DNA from: an uncultured Coriobacteriaceae bacterium
Lineage (GTDB): Bacteria; Actinomycetota; Coriobacteriia; Coriobacteriales; Coriobacteriaceae
DNA length: 64,000 bases
NCBI GenBank assembly: GCA_944320725.1
Contig: CALUIM010000014.1
Location: 1 to 64,000, forward strand
Reading direction: 5' to 3'
Shown: positions 16,595 through 24,822 of the stretch, in pieces
Position numbering within the stretch: position 1 is the first letter of the stretch
Layout: every line of letters starts with the position of its first letter
Position numbers and translations under genes: made by a program
Notes under the pieces: generated by a model
Told to the model about the DNA's origin: nothing
Database searches by the model: none
What the model saw: only the letters and a program-made list of their open reading frames with translations

Positions 16595-16632
16595 CGCCGC
16601 GGCGCGGGCCCGCTTTAGATAGGCGCAGTCTG

Positions 16633-16698
16633 GAGAGATCCGCCTGCGGGGGTTTCACGGCATTAGTAAAGCCCTCCATGTACAGAAGGTGATCTCTC
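16633..16698 (+). promoter_or_regulatory. Candidate structured RNA leader of queT
   Basis: GAGAGATC (16633-16640) is perfectly complementary to GATCTCTC (16691-16698), which lies between the AAGG ribosome-binding site and the queT start codon. Inside is a second hairpin (GGGGGTTT near 16648 with AAAGCCCTCC near 16668). Closing the outer helix would hide the initiation region. queT genes are often under preQ1 riboswitches, but the known preQ1-I and II core sequences were not recognised here. Confidence 0.4.
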
Positions 16699-17298
16699 AT
16701 GAAATCGAACGATCTTGCCCGTATGGGCGCCATCGCTGCCGTGTACGCGGCGTGCACGCTCATGACCATGCTCTTTTTGGGCAGCCTCGCCTGGGGGCCG
16801 GTGCAGTTCCGCGTCTCCGAGGCGCTCTGCGTGCTGGCGCTCTTCACGCCGGCGGCCGTGCCGGGGCTCACGCTGGGCTGTGCGATTGCCAACATCGCCA
16901 ACATCGTGCTTTCGGGCACCGGCATGCTCGGTATGCTCGATGTGGTGTTTGGTTCGCTGGCAACCTTTGCGGGGGCGCTCTTTACCTGGAAGCTGCGGAA
17001 GCACCCGCTCGTGGCACTGGCAGGCCCCGTGCTCGCCAACGCGCTCATCGTGCCGGCGTATCTGCCGCTGCTTTTGCAGGCAACGGGCTTTTATACCATC
17101 CCCTTCACCTCGATTTCGCTCGACGGCGCCTGGCCGTTCATGTATCTGTTCGGTCTGGTGAGCACGGGCGCGGGCGAAGCGGTTATCATGTATGTACTGG
17201 GGTACCCCCTCGGGCGTTCTCTTGCGCGCTCTGCGTATTTCAAGGACAGCTCGCCGTTCGACGCCGCTACCGCCTCGCGCGCAGGCGCGGTGCGGTAG
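16699..17298 (+). CDS. queT: QueT-type ECF transporter substrate-binding membrane protein (queuosine precursor uptake)
   Basis: QueT proteins are S-components of energy-coupling factor transporters and are thought to import queuine or preQ1, precursors of the tRNA base queuosine. This 199-residue protein has about six hydrophobic segments and the family motifs WGPVQFRVSEAL near residue 33 and PGLTLGCAIANI near 55. The ATPase and T-component genes of the ECF module are not adjacent, as usual for group II ECF systems that share one energizing module. The start is supported by AGAAGG 9 nt upstream, inside a predicted leader helix. It ends 37 nt before the next gene. Confidence 0.88.
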   Translation: MKSNDLARMGAIAAVYAACTLMTMLFLGSLAWGPVQFRVSEALCVLALFTPAAVPGLTLGCAIANIANIVLSGTGMLGMLDVVFGSLATFAGALFTWKLRKHPLVALAGPVLANALIVPAYLPLLLQATGFYTIPFTSISLDGAWPFMYLFGLVSTGAGEAVIMYVLGYPLGRSLARSAYFKDSSPFDAATASRAGAVR

Positions 17299-17335
17299 CC
17301 ATCGGGTGGCGCGCGCGGCAGGAGGACACAGGTAG

Positions 17336-18571
17336 GTGCGGCGACAGGGCGCCGTGCCGCAGAGGTTCTTAAGGCGTGATACTGCCATGGATGCCGCGAT
17401 CGTCATCCCAACATACTGGGCCGAGAGGCACACAAGCGCCCATGCGCCGGGCGCTTACGACCATTCAACGAGCCTTACAAGTGATACTCCGGAGCTCGAG
17501 CGATGCCTGTCGTCGCTCGACCAGGTGCGCCATGTGCCTCGCGTCATCCTGCTTGTGGTATGCCCTCCGTCTGCCACGGTCGAGGTGGCCCGCCGCGTGC
17601 ACCAGATTGCCGATGCGCATCCCGCGCTCAACATCACCATGGTCACCAATGTCGAGGCGGCGCGCGTGGCCGACCGTGTGGCCGAGCTCGCGCCCCACGG
17701 AACGGGGGAGTGCGTCTCGCTGCGCGGGTACGGCGCCATCCGCAACATGGGGCTTGCTGCCGCGGCGATTTTTGGCCACGATGCCGTGGTGTTCGTGGAC
17801 GACGACGAGGTCATCTTAAGCCCCGACTTCATGGATCGCGCGCTCTATGCGCTCGGTCAGCAGACGCGCCAGGGCCTGCCGATTCTTGCCAAGAGCGGCT
17901 TTTTCTACGACGAGAGCGGCTCACCGTTTGCCGCCGAGACCAAGGCCGATCTTTGCCATCGCTGGTGGACCAAGCGCCCCGAGTTTAATAAATGGATGAA
18001 ACGAGCCATGGCGGGCACGCGCATCTCGCGCTCCAACTACGTGTGCGGCGGCTGCTTCGCCGTGCATGCCCGCGCCTACGCCCGCGTGGCGTTCGATCCG
18101 TTCATCACACGCGGCGAAGACCTCGACTACCTCTTTAACCTGCGCCTCTATGGCTACGACGTGTGGTTTGACAACGAGTGGGCGGTGCGGCACTTGCCGC
18201 CGAAGGTCGAGCAGCGCGCGCCGCGCTTTATGCAGGATGTGTATCGCTGGTATTATGAACGGGCTAAGCTCGCATATGCCAACAGCCAAAACGATCTCAA
18301 CCCGGTGACGGCGGCGTCGCTCATGCCGTATCCGGGCCTGTGGATATCCGACGAGCTCGATGCCCGCGTAAGCAAAACCGCGTTCGCGCGCTTCATGCTC
18401 TCGGGCGAGCGCGCTGGATACGGGCGCATTTGGCGGCATGGTAGGGAGGAGGCGCAGCGCTACGCGCGCGATTATGCCGGCGCCTACTTCAAGCTGCAGA
18501 GCTTCTGGCCGTCCATCATCGACGGGCTATGGCGCCATGCCGAGCTCGCGCAGCTTCTGGAGGTTGCATGA
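17336..18571 (+). CDS. Glycosyltransferase family 2
   Basis: The protein (411 residues from GTG 17336) has a GT-A fold pattern: AAIVIPTYW at the start, an acidic VFVDDDEV metal/nucleotide-sugar motif near residue 150, and GEDLDYLFNLRLYG near 260. No membrane segment is evident, so it acts in the cytosol, perhaps on a cell-surface polysaccharide or glycolipid. GTG 17336 has AGGAGG 10 nt upstream; ATG 17387 is an alternative with a weak site and would remove 17 basic residues. Its stop overlaps the start of the histidine kinase gene (ATGA), so the two are translationally coupled, an unusual partner for a sensor kinase and a hint that the two-component system senses envelope state. Confidence 0.8.
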   Translation: MRRQGAVPQRFLRRDTAMDAAIVIPTYWAERHTSAHAPGAYDHSTSLTSDTPELERCLSSLDQVRHVPRVILLVVCPPSATVEVARRVHQIADAHPALNITMVTNVEAARVADRVAELAPHGTGECVSLRGYGAIRNMGLAAAAIFGHDAVVFVDDDEVILSPDFMDRALYALGQQTRQGLPILAKSGFFYDESGSPFAAETKADLCHRWWTKRPEFNKWMKRAMAGTRISRSNYVCGGCFAVHARAYARVAFDPFITRGEDLDYLFNLRLYGYDVWFDNEWAVRHLPPKVEQRAPRFMQDVYRWYYERAKLAYANSQNDLNPVTAASLMPYPGLWISDELDARVSKTAFARFMLSGERAGYGRIWRHGREEAQRYARDYAGAYFKLQSFWPSIIDGLWRHAELAQLLEVA

Positions 18572-19923
18572 GACCTGTCAGCACCTATATCAGCGGAGAG
18601 CACCGTCCCACCCTGCTCGTTGCGCTGTGGCTGGTCGCGCTCGCGTGCAGCATTGCGCTTGTGTTGTTCATCTTGAGCCTCATGCTCGAGGGCAGCCAGA
18701 CGCCAGCGGGCACCGTGGCGCTTGGCGCCCTGCTGGTGCTTTTGGGCCTCACCACGTATCTGTGGTTCAATCCCGATCTTCTGCGTTCGCGCTATACCGA
18801 GGAGACGCTCTCGGTGGCCTCGTCCATGCTCTCCGATCTGCATGAGGGCTTAAACGAGAAAAGCGCCGATGCCATCTGCCGTAAGCTCTTGCCCGAGACG
18901 CATGCCAGCACCATCGCCATCACCGATACCAAAAAGGTGCTCGCCTGCGTGGGCGACATGGTGGAGGATTTCCCGCCGGGCTCGCCCATCCATACGCCGG
19001 CTACGCACTACGCCATCGAGCACGGCATCATGCAGTCGTTCACGCACAGCGTCTACGTGCATGGCGAGACGGGCAACCAGCGCATGATCCCCGCGGGCAT
19101 CGTGGCGCCGCTCAAGGTGCGCGACGCCACCATCGGCACGCTCAAGTTCTACTTCTCGTCCTCGCGTGATGTCAACCGCACGCAGTACGCCCTCGTGACA
19201 GGTTTTGCCGAGCTCTTGTCCACGCAGCTCGCCATTCATGAGCTCGAACTGCAAGAAGAGCTTACCGCCCGTGCCGAGGTGCGCGCGCTGCAGGCGCAGA
19301 TCAACCCGCACTTCCTGTTCAACACCTTGAACACCATCGCCTCGTTTACGCGTACCGACCCCGGCCGCGCCCGCGAGCTGCTGCGCGAGTTCTCCTCGTT
19401 CTACCGCTCCACGCTCGACAACTCGGGCTCGCTCATTCCCGTCACGCGCGAGATTGCGCAAACCCGCCGCTATCTCACGTTTGAGCTCGCACGTTTTGGC
19501 GAAGACCGCATCAAGGCGACGTTCACCATCGAGCCGGGGCTCGAGGAGACGCTCGTGCCCGCGTTCATCATCCAACCGCTCGTTGAGAACGCCGTGCGCC
19601 ACGCCATGCGCGACGAGGGCACGCTCCATATCGCGGTGACGGTCACGTCATGCGACGATGGCGCTGTTACCATCGAGGTCGCCGATGACGGCGTGGGCAT
19701 GAGCGAAGACACCGCCCGCCGTCTATTTGGCGAGACGGGCATAACGCCCGATGCCTCCGCTCCGCAGGGCAGCGGTGCCGGCGTGGCCACGCATAACATC
19801 TCCGAGCGCATCAAGCTCTTCTATGGGCCGCACTCCTTCGCACGGGTCTCCTCGACGCCTGGTGAGGGTACGACGGTTACGTTGCATCTTGATTTGCTGG
19901 AGAGTATCTTCGTTGAGGGGTAA
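18568..19923 (+). CDS. LytS-type sensor histidine kinase
   Basis: This 451-residue membrane kinase has two hydrophobic segments (about residues 17-38 and 48-65), a GAF-like sensory stretch (about 95-215) and a His_kinase domain with INPHFLFNTLNTI, where the phosphorylated His is residue 248. An HATPase domain follows with ENAVRHA (N-box) and ADDGVGMS (G1). This is the LytS/YehU group, whose partners are LytTR regulators; one follows 58 bp downstream. The start ATG overlaps the preceding glycosyltransferase stop and has a TGGAGG site. No signal can be deduced; LytS-type systems commonly respond to envelope, carbon source or peptide cues. Confidence 0.92.
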   Translation: MRPVSTYISGEHRPTLLVALWLVALACSIALVLFILSLMLEGSQTPAGTVALGALLVLLGLTTYLWFNPDLLRSRYTEETLSVASSMLSDLHEGLNEKSADAICRKLLPETHASTIAITDTKKVLACVGDMVEDFPPGSPIHTPATHYAIEHGIMQSFTHSVYVHGETGNQRMIPAGIVAPLKVRDATIGTLKFYFSSSRDVNRTQYALVTGFAELLSTQLAIHELELQEELTARAEVRALQAQINPHFLFNTLNTIASFTRTDPGRARELLREFSSFYRSTLDNSGSLIPVTREIAQTRRYLTFELARFGEDRIKATFTIEPGLEETLVPAFIIQPLVENAVRHAMRDEGTLHIAVTVTSCDDGAVTIEVADDGVGMSEDTARRLFGETGITPDASAPQGSGAGVATHNISERIKLFYGPHSFARVSSTPGEGTTVTLHLDLLESIFVEG

Positions 19924-19981
19924 AATAGACAAATGCGCGCTTTGCGCGATCGTTTTGGCAAGCGAAGGGAATTAGTGGTAT

Positions 19982-20698
19982 ATGCTGCGTGCGATGATCG
20001 TTGATGATGAGGCCCCCGCTCGCTCCGAGCTGCGTTTTTTGCTCGAGCAGACGGGCAAGATGAGCTCTATCACCGAGGCATCGAGTGTGCGCTCTGCCAT
20101 CGAGACCCTCATGGAGGGCCGGGTCGACGTGGTGTTCCTCGACATCTCCATGCCCGGAGCATCGGGACTCCAGCTGGCCGAGGCGCTCCACAAGCTCAAG
20201 AACCCGCCCGCCGTGGTGTTCGTAACCGCCTACAGCGACCATGCGGTCGAGGCGTTCGACGTCGATGCGGTCGATTACCTGCTCAAGCCGGTTGAGGAGG
20301 AGCGTCTCGATCGCGCCATCAACAAGGTGCTTGCACGCGTGAAGCCGCAAAATGATAGCAAGGTTACCATCGAGCGCATCCCGGTGGAAAAGGGCGGTCG
20401 CAAGGTGCTCATTCCGGTCGATCAGATTCGCTACATCATGGCGAAGGACGACTACTCGTGCATCTTCACCGACGACGATCGGTTCCTCTCCACCACCTCG
20501 CTTGCGCAGTTCGAGACGAAGCTGGGCGATTTTGGCTTCTTCCGCGTGCATCGGCGCTATATCGTCAACCTCGCCTGCGTCGAGGATGTCGAGACGGTTC
20601 CCAGCGGCGCCATCCAGCTGGGTATCGCCGGAGTCGAGGAGCGGGTGCCCGTGTCGCGCCGTCGTGTGGTGCCGCTCAAGAAGGCGCTGAGTTTGTAG
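19982..20698 (+). CDS. LytTR-family response regulator
   Basis: The 238-residue protein has a receiver domain with the acidic pocket VDDE (8-10), phosphoacceptor Asp54 in VVFLDISMPG and the conserved Lys in YLLKPV near 101. A LytTR DNA-binding domain follows (about 130-235), with IRYIMAKDDYSCI and FFRVHRRYIVNL. LytTR proteins bind imperfect direct repeats upstream of targets and bend DNA. It is the cognate partner of the preceding LytS-type kinase. The spacing of 58 bp contains GAAGGGAA as ribosome-binding site. Targets are not identifiable here. Confidence 0.93.
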   Translation: MLRAMIVDDEAPARSELRFLLEQTGKMSSITEASSVRSAIETLMEGRVDVVFLDISMPGASGLQLAEALHKLKNPPAVVFVTAYSDHAVEAFDVDAVDYLLKPVEEERLDRAINKVLARVKPQNDSKVTIERIPVEKGGRKVLIPVDQIRYIMAKDDYSCIFTDDDRFLSTTSLAQFETKLGDFGFFRVHRRYIVNLACVEDVETVPSGAIQLGIAGVEERVPVSRRRVVPLKKALSL

Positions 20699-20722
20699 CT
20701 TCGGCGCGGTAAGGCAGGAATC

Positions 20723-21190
20723 GTGGACGTTCACAACGCCAAGCGCATTGATATCGTGTCCGATACGCATGGCCGGCTTTCGGCCCGTCTGGTTGAAGAG
20801 CTCGAGGGTGCCGATCTCATCGTGCATGCGGGCGACATCACGTCCGAGCATGATTGGGCGCACCTGTGTGTGATCGCGCCCATCAAAGCGGTGCTGGGCA
20901 ACAACGATTTCTATCGCGATTACGGGCCCGAGGTGGCGCGTCTCAACCAGTTCACGTATGAGGGGCTGCGCTTTGCGGTGGCGCACTACCGTGAGGATCT
21001 GCCCGTGGGCGCGGTGGATGTGGCCATCTGCGGGCACACGCACCGCTCCACGATCGCCGAGGTGGGCGACTGCTTGGTGATCAATCCTGGTTCGCCCACG
21101 TTCCCACGCGGACGGCGCGGGGCAACCATGGCGCGCATGTGGGTGCGTGAGGGCGAGATTCTCTCGGCCGACATCATCGATCTTGAGTAG
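20723..21190 (+). CDS. YfcE/MJ0936-type metallophosphoesterase
   Basis: This 155-residue protein is a minimal calcineurin-like phosphoesterase with all motifs in order: DTHG near residue 14, HAGDIT near 35, GNND near 59, and CGHTH near 106 followed by NPGSP. Such small enzymes hydrolyse phosphodiesters such as p-nitrophenyl phosphates in vitro; the physiological substrate is usually unknown. The start is GTG 20723 with an AGGAA site. It follows the response regulator by 24 bp, suggesting co-transcription. It ends before a short GC-rich tail that carries a partial match (GCTTCGCTGCGGATG) to the gene-end hairpin core. Confidence 0.88.
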   Translation: MDVHNAKRIDIVSDTHGRLSARLVEELEGADLIVHAGDITSEHDWAHLCVIAPIKAVLGNNDFYRDYGPEVARLNQFTYEGLRFAVAHYREDLPVGAVDVAICGHTHRSTIAEVGDCLVINPGSPTFPRGRRGATMARMWVREGEILSADIIDLE

Positions 21191-21289
21191 GTCGCTTCGC
21201 TGCGGATGCTCATCTGAGCAGGTCAAACGGCATGAAGCCCCTTTGATATATCGGCTTGGGGCGCTTGCATGCACCGCGGCTCAGAAATT

Positions 21290-21332
21290 TTGAGAAAAGT
21301 ACTTGCGCCGTTTCTCAACTTCTGTGTATACT
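21290..21332 (+). promoter_or_regulatory. Promoter of tRNA-Asp with flanking inverted repeat
   Basis: TTGCGC (21303-21308) and TATACT (21327-21332) are separated by 18 bp, giving a start near 21339, about 15 nt before the tRNA. TTGAGAAA (21290-21297) and TTTCTCAA (21311-21318) form an inverted repeat straddling the -35 box, a possible regulator site or coincidence. Confidence 0.6.
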
Positions 21333-21353
21333 ATCCATCGCAGCATTTGCTGA

Positions 21354-21431
<78 letters not shown>

Positions 21432-21442
21432 CTGCACAGATG

Positions 21443-21467
21443 GCCCCGCGGAAACGCGGGGCTTTTT
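21443..21467 (+). terminator. Intrinsic terminator of tRNA-Asp
   Basis: GCCCCGCG (21443-21450) and CGCGGGGC (21455-21462) form a perfect 8-bp stem around a GAAA tetraloop, followed by a T5 run. Confidence 0.95.
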
Positions 21468-21499
21468 GTTTATTGCTCCGTCGACCGAGGAGAAGCCGC

Positions 21500-21988
21500 A
21501 TGGATATCTCGAGGAAGACCGATTACGCCCTGCGCATCTTGTCGATGCTCGTGAACAACGAAGACCAGCTGCTCTCGGTTCGTGCGGCGGCGGAAGAGGT
21601 CGATGTGCCGTACTCCTTTGCGCGGTCAATCCAGCACGAGCTGGTGCGCGCCGGCATCATCGAGAGCCTGCGCGGTGTTCATGGCGGCATGCGCCTCAAG
21701 GTGGATCCTGCGAAGATCTCGATGCGCGAGGTGGTCGAGGCGGTGCAGGGGCCGCTGTGCGTGAACGACTGCACCGCGTCCGATGCATCATGCCCGCGTA
21801 TCTCGGCCTGCTGCTACCATCCGCTGTGGGCAGGTGCCCAGGCGCTGCTGGCAAGCTATCTCGACTCGGTGTCGCTTGCCGACGTGGTGAATGGCTCCGC
21901 CTTCCCGGCGGTCGACACGAAGTTTTGCGATCCGGCTGCGTTTCCCGGGTATGCGGGGTGCGCAAATCGCTCCGATAGCGGCAACTAG
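21500..21988 (+). CDS. Rrf2-family transcriptional regulator with Cys cluster
   Basis: The protein (162 residues) begins with the Rrf2 winged-helix signature MDISRKTDYALRIL and continues LRGVHGGMRL. Five cysteines at about 87, 91, 98, 104 and 105 lie where IscR/NsrR-type members bind an iron-sulfur cluster, so it may sense iron, oxygen or nitric oxide; the spacing differs from classical IscR. GAGGAG lies 7 nt before ATG 21500. It is followed directly by mutY (2 nt gap) and then by rubrerythrin, whose promoter carries a long palindrome, so a role in oxidative-stress control is plausible but unproven. Confidence 0.85.
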   Translation: MDISRKTDYALRILSMLVNNEDQLLSVRAAAEEVDVPYSFARSIQHELVRAGIIESLRGVHGGMRLKVDPAKISMREVVEAVQGPLCVNDCTASDASCPRISACCYHPLWAGAQALLASYLDSVSLADVVNGSAFPAVDTKFCDPAAFPGYAGCANRSDSGN

Positions 21989-21990
21989 GT

Positions 21991-22899
21991 ATGAGCAACG
22001 ATTCGTTCCGGACGCTTATTCGCCAGGAGGGCACGCGTCTGTATCGCGATCTGCCCTGGCGCCGGACGCGCGACCCCTACATCATCTGGCTTTCTGAGGT
22101 GATGCTGCAACAGACGCAGGTGCCGCGTGTCGAGGCGCGCATGCCTGAGTGGTTGGACCGATTCCCCACCATCGAGGCGCTTGCCGCAGCGAGCGCGGCC
22201 GATGTGCTCGCCGCCTGGCAGGGCATGGGCTATAACCGCCGTGCGCTCGCGCTCCATACGGCTGCTCGCCAGATTGTGGAGGAGCACCACGGGGTAGTTC
22301 CCCGCGAGACGGCAGCGCTTACGGCGCTTCCGGGTATCGGTCCGGCGACGGCGCAGGGCATCCGTGCGTTCGCATTCGATTTACCGGGCGTGTACCTCGA
22401 GACGAACGTGCGCACCGTGTTTTTGCATCATTTCTTCCCCGATGTGCCCGGGGTGCCCGACCGCGAGCTCACCGCTCTTATCGAGGCTGCCTGTCCGGCG
22501 GCGCCGGGGGCCACGGGCGATGTGGCGCCCTATGCCATGCCGCAAGATGAGCGGGACACGCCGCGCGCTTGGTACTATGCGCTGCTCGACTACGGCGCCT
22601 ATCTCAAAAAGACGATCCCCAATCCCTCGCGGCGTTCGGCGGGCTATACGCGTCAGTCGCGGTTCGAGGGGTCGCGGCGACAGAAACGCGCCGAGCTGGT
22701 GCGTGTGCTGCTTGCCGCACGTGACGAAGGAGAGCGCGCGCTGGCGCTCGATGAGATTACGCAGCGCTTGAGCGCTCGCGAAGTGGCGGCGGGGAGGGAC
22801 GCTGTGACCTCTGAGCTCGTGGTGTCGATTCTCGCCGATTTGGAGCGTGATGGGTTTTGCGCGCATGACGATGACGCGTGGTCGATCATTTCAGCATAA
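21991..22899 (+). CDS. mutY: A/G-specific adenine glycosylase (MutY-like), without Fe-S cluster and NUDIX domain
   Basis: This 302-residue HhH-GPD glycosylase should excise adenine opposite 8-oxoguanine. LPWRRTRDPY, SEVMLQQTQV with the catalytic Glu36, the helix-hairpin-helix LPGIGPATAQGIRAF and AFDLPGVYLETNVRTVF are visible. Three oddities are seen. The Asp of the classical LDGNV motif is Glu137 (LETNV); the four-cysteine Fe-S loop is absent, replaced by a basic NPSRRSAGYTRQ stretch; and there is no C-terminal NUDIX-like 8-oxoG-reading domain. Iron-sulfur-free MutY-like proteins are known in some anaerobes and lactic bacteria. It may be translationally coupled to the Rrf2 gene. Confidence 0.8.
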   Translation: MSNDSFRTLIRQEGTRLYRDLPWRRTRDPYIIWLSEVMLQQTQVPRVEARMPEWLDRFPTIEALAAASAADVLAAWQGMGYNRRALALHTAARQIVEEHHGVVPRETAALTALPGIGPATAQGIRAFAFDLPGVYLETNVRTVFLHHFFPDVPGVPDRELTALIEAACPAAPGATGDVAPYAMPQDERDTPRAWYYALLDYGAYLKKTIPNPSRRSAGYTRQSRFEGSRRQKRAELVRVLLAARDEGERALALDEITQRLSAREVAAGRDAVTSELVVSILADLERDGFCAHDDDAWSIISA

Positions 22900-22908
22900 A
22901 CGCAAAAA

Positions 22909-22929
22909 TATTGAGACAGTGTCTCAATA
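22909..22929. promoter_or_regulatory. 21-bp palindromic operator candidate upstream of rubrerythrin
   Basis: TATTGAGAC (22909-22917) and GTCTCAATA (22921-22929) are perfect reverse complements around AGT. A TATAAC -10 candidate follows at 22956-22961, so a bound dimer would sit near or just upstream of the promoter. The sequence is not an obvious Fur/PerR box. The Rrf2 protein two genes upstream is one candidate ligand. Confidence 0.55.
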
Positions 22930-23031
22930 AGAGCGTCTAAGTTCTCAAAAACGGGTATAACAAGGTCGACGGCACATATCGCCGTGTGCCGTTCGTTGTT
23001 TATCATCGTACAGAAAGCAGAGGTAGTACCC

Positions 23032-23571
23032 ATGGATTTCGAGAACTCGCAGACAAAGAAGAACCTCGAGGCCGCATTTGCCGGTGAGTCGCAGGCGCAC
23101 ACCAAGTATCGTTACTATTCCTCGCAGGCCAAGAAGGATGGCTACGTGCAGATCTCCGACATCTTCATGGAGACCGCGAAGAACGAGTCCGAGCATGCCA
23201 AGCTGTGGTTCAAGTATCTGCATGGCGGCGCTGTTCCGGGAACGCTTGAGAACCTGAAGGACGCTGCTTCTGGCGAGAACTACGAGTGGACCACCATGTA
23301 TGCCGAGTTTGCCGCCACCGCCGAGGAGGAGGGCTTCAAGGAGATCGCCGCCAAGTTCAAGGGCGTTGGCGCGGTTGAGAAAGCGCACGAGGAGCGCTAT
23401 CTCAAGCTTGCCGAGCGCATCGAGAAGGGCGAGGTCTTCGAGCGCGAGGGCGTGAAGGTGTGGAAGTGCCTGAACTGCGGCCATCTGCATGTTGGCCCCG
23501 CGGCTCCGGAGCTCTGCCCCGTGTGCAACCATCCGCAGAAGTATTTCGAGGAGCAGGTGGTCAACTACTAA
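23032..23571 (+). CDS. rbr: Rubrerythrin
   Basis: This 179-residue cytosolic peroxidase reduces hydrogen peroxide in anaerobes, receiving electrons from rubredoxin/NADH routes. The N-terminal ferritin-like domain carries diiron ligands in [22 protein letters not shown] and EEEGFKEIA / EKAHEERY. The C-terminal rubredoxin-like domain has CLNCGH and CPVCNHP, the FeS4 site. Length and domain order are canonical. AGAGG precedes the ATG by 9 nt. The gene has its own palindrome-bearing promoter region and an intrinsic terminator, so it is monocistronic. Confidence 0.96.
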   Translation: MDFENSQTKKNLEAAFAGESQAHTKYRYYSSQAKKDGYVQISDIFMETAKNESEHAKLWFKYLHGGAVPGTLENLKDAASGENYEWTTMYAEFAATAEEEGFKEIAAKFKGVGAVEKAHEERYLKLAERIEKGEVFEREGVKVWKCLNCGHLHVGPAAPELCPVCNHPQKYFEEQVVNY

Positions 23572-23616
23572 GTCGCGCCCAAGGCTCGTTGAGCCTGCCG
23601 GCATAAGACACCGCTC

Positions 23617-23658
23617 GCCCCGGAGGGTGCTCGCTCGAGCCGCCCTCCGGGGCATTTT
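23617..23658 (+). terminator. Terminator of the rubrerythrin gene
   Basis: The 11-bp stem GCCCCGGAGGG (23617-23627) pairs with CCCTCCGGGGC (23643-23653) and is followed by ATTTTG. Confidence 0.8.
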
Positions 23659-23750
23659 GCTGCCGCTCGGCGGGTGCGCCTTGACGAGCAGCATGCCCAA
23701 GCGCATGCTTAACGTACCTCTCCACGCGCCCCCTCAGATGAGGAGGCCGT

Positions 23751-24140
23751 ATGAATCTGTTTATCGAGACACCTCAGCAGCGCGCGGACCGGCGCGAGCT
23801 GGAGGAACGCTGGCGTGATCGGTCGCACGGGGCCATCGAGGTCCCGGGCGCTACGCGGCCCGCCCGTGAGGCTGCAGGGCAGTCGCGCTATTCCCTCGAG
23901 CAGGAAACCTACCAAGAAGAACTTGCGTTTCACAAGCGGCGTCTACGCACGAGCCGCATCGCCTCGGTGGCGCGGATTGTGCTTGCGGTGGTGCTCATTC
24001 CGCTGGGGCTTGCGGCGCTGTTTATTGCGTCCTATGCGTTCACGTGCATCATCGACGGTGCCACCCCGAGTGAGGTGGTGGAGCTGCTCAAGGGGTTTGC
24101 AGGAAGGGTCTTTGCGCAGATTACCGGTGGCGCGGCATAG
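23751..24140 (+). CDS. Hypothetical membrane protein
   Basis: This 129-residue protein has a polar, Arg/Glu-rich first half (NLFIETPQQRADRRELEERW) that may form a coiled coil, then one long hydrophobic segment (VARIVLAVVLIPLGLAALFIASYAF) and a short C-terminal tail. A strong AGGAGG lies 5 nt before ATG 23751. It converges with endonuclease III, ending 19 bp from that gene's stop. It resembles no family I recognise; the topology suggests a cytosolic N-terminal domain anchored to the membrane. Confidence 0.7.
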   Translation: MNLFIETPQQRADRRELEERWRDRSHGAIEVPGATRPAREAAGQSRYSLEQETYQEELAFHKRRLRTSRIASVARIVLAVVLIPLGLAALFIASYAFTCIIDGATPSEVVELLKGFAGRVFAQITGGAA

Positions 24141-24159
24141 GATGCTGCTGCAGGGGTTG

Positions 24160-24822
24160 CTAGGCCATACGCGCGCTCGGGCAGATATCGGCGAGCGGGC
24201 ACTCGCCGCACCGTGGCTTGCGCGCGTCGCAGATTTCGCGGCCGAGCATGATCCACTGGTGGTTCACGTCGTTCCAATATGCGCGCGGCAAGATCTTCAG
24301 CAGGTCCTGCTCGGTTTTAAGCGGTTCTTTCTCATGCGTCTTGGGCGAGAGGCGAAGCCGGTGGGCGATGCGGTTCACGTGCGTGTCCACCGCGATGCCC
24401 TCGACGATGCCAAAGCCAACGTTGAGGACGATATTCGCCGTCTTGCGCCCCACGCCGGGGAGTTTCACGAGCTCGCTCATGGTGGCGGGCACCTCGCCGC
24501 CGTAGTCGGCCACGATCATCTGCGCGCACTCCACGGCGTGCTTGGCCTTGGATTTGTAGAATCCGAGCGAGTGGATGACCTCGCCCACCTCGGCAGGTGT
24601 GGCCGATGCCATGGCCTCAGGCGTGGGCCAGCGGCGGAAGAGCTCCGGGGTAACCTTGTTCACCTGAGCATCGGTTGTTTGTGCCGAGAGCAGCACGGAG
24701 ATAACGAGCCGGAACGGGTTCTCGTGATCGAGGAAGCATTCCACCGGACCATAGCGCCGGTTGAGGCGCTCGCATACCTCGATGGCGCGTTCACGTTTGG
24801 CGGCGTTGCTCTCTCGTGGCAT
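24160..24822 (-). CDS. nth: Endonuclease III
   Basis: This 220-residue DNA glycosylase/AP lyase removes oxidised pyrimidines in base-excision repair. Seen are the helix-hairpin-helix LPGVGRKTAN with catalytic Lys, the GPD loop VEGIAVDTHVNRI with catalytic Asp, and a complete C-x6-C-x2-C-x5-C iron-sulfur loop (CDARKPRCGECPLADIC). This contrasts with the neighbouring MutY, which lacks the cluster. The length is standard. It lies on the minus strand, upstream of nothing co-oriented; rmuC follows in the same direction on its 5' side (100 bp gap). Confidence 0.95.
   Translation of the reverse strand: MPRESNAAKRERAIEVCERLNRRYGPVECFLDHENPFRLVISVLLSAQTTDAQVNKVTPELFRRWPTPEAMASATPAEVGEVIHSLGFYKSKAKHAVECAQMIVADYGGEVPATMSELVKLPGVGRKTANIVLNVGFGIVEGIAVDTHVNRIAHRLRLSPKTHEKEPLKTEQDLLKILPRAYWNDVNHQWIMLGREICDARKPRCGECPLADICPSARMA

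Noticed and set aside
16633-16698. A standard preQ1-I or preQ1-II riboswitch upstream of queT
   Set aside because: The core sequence elements were not recognised, so only a generic structured leader is reported.
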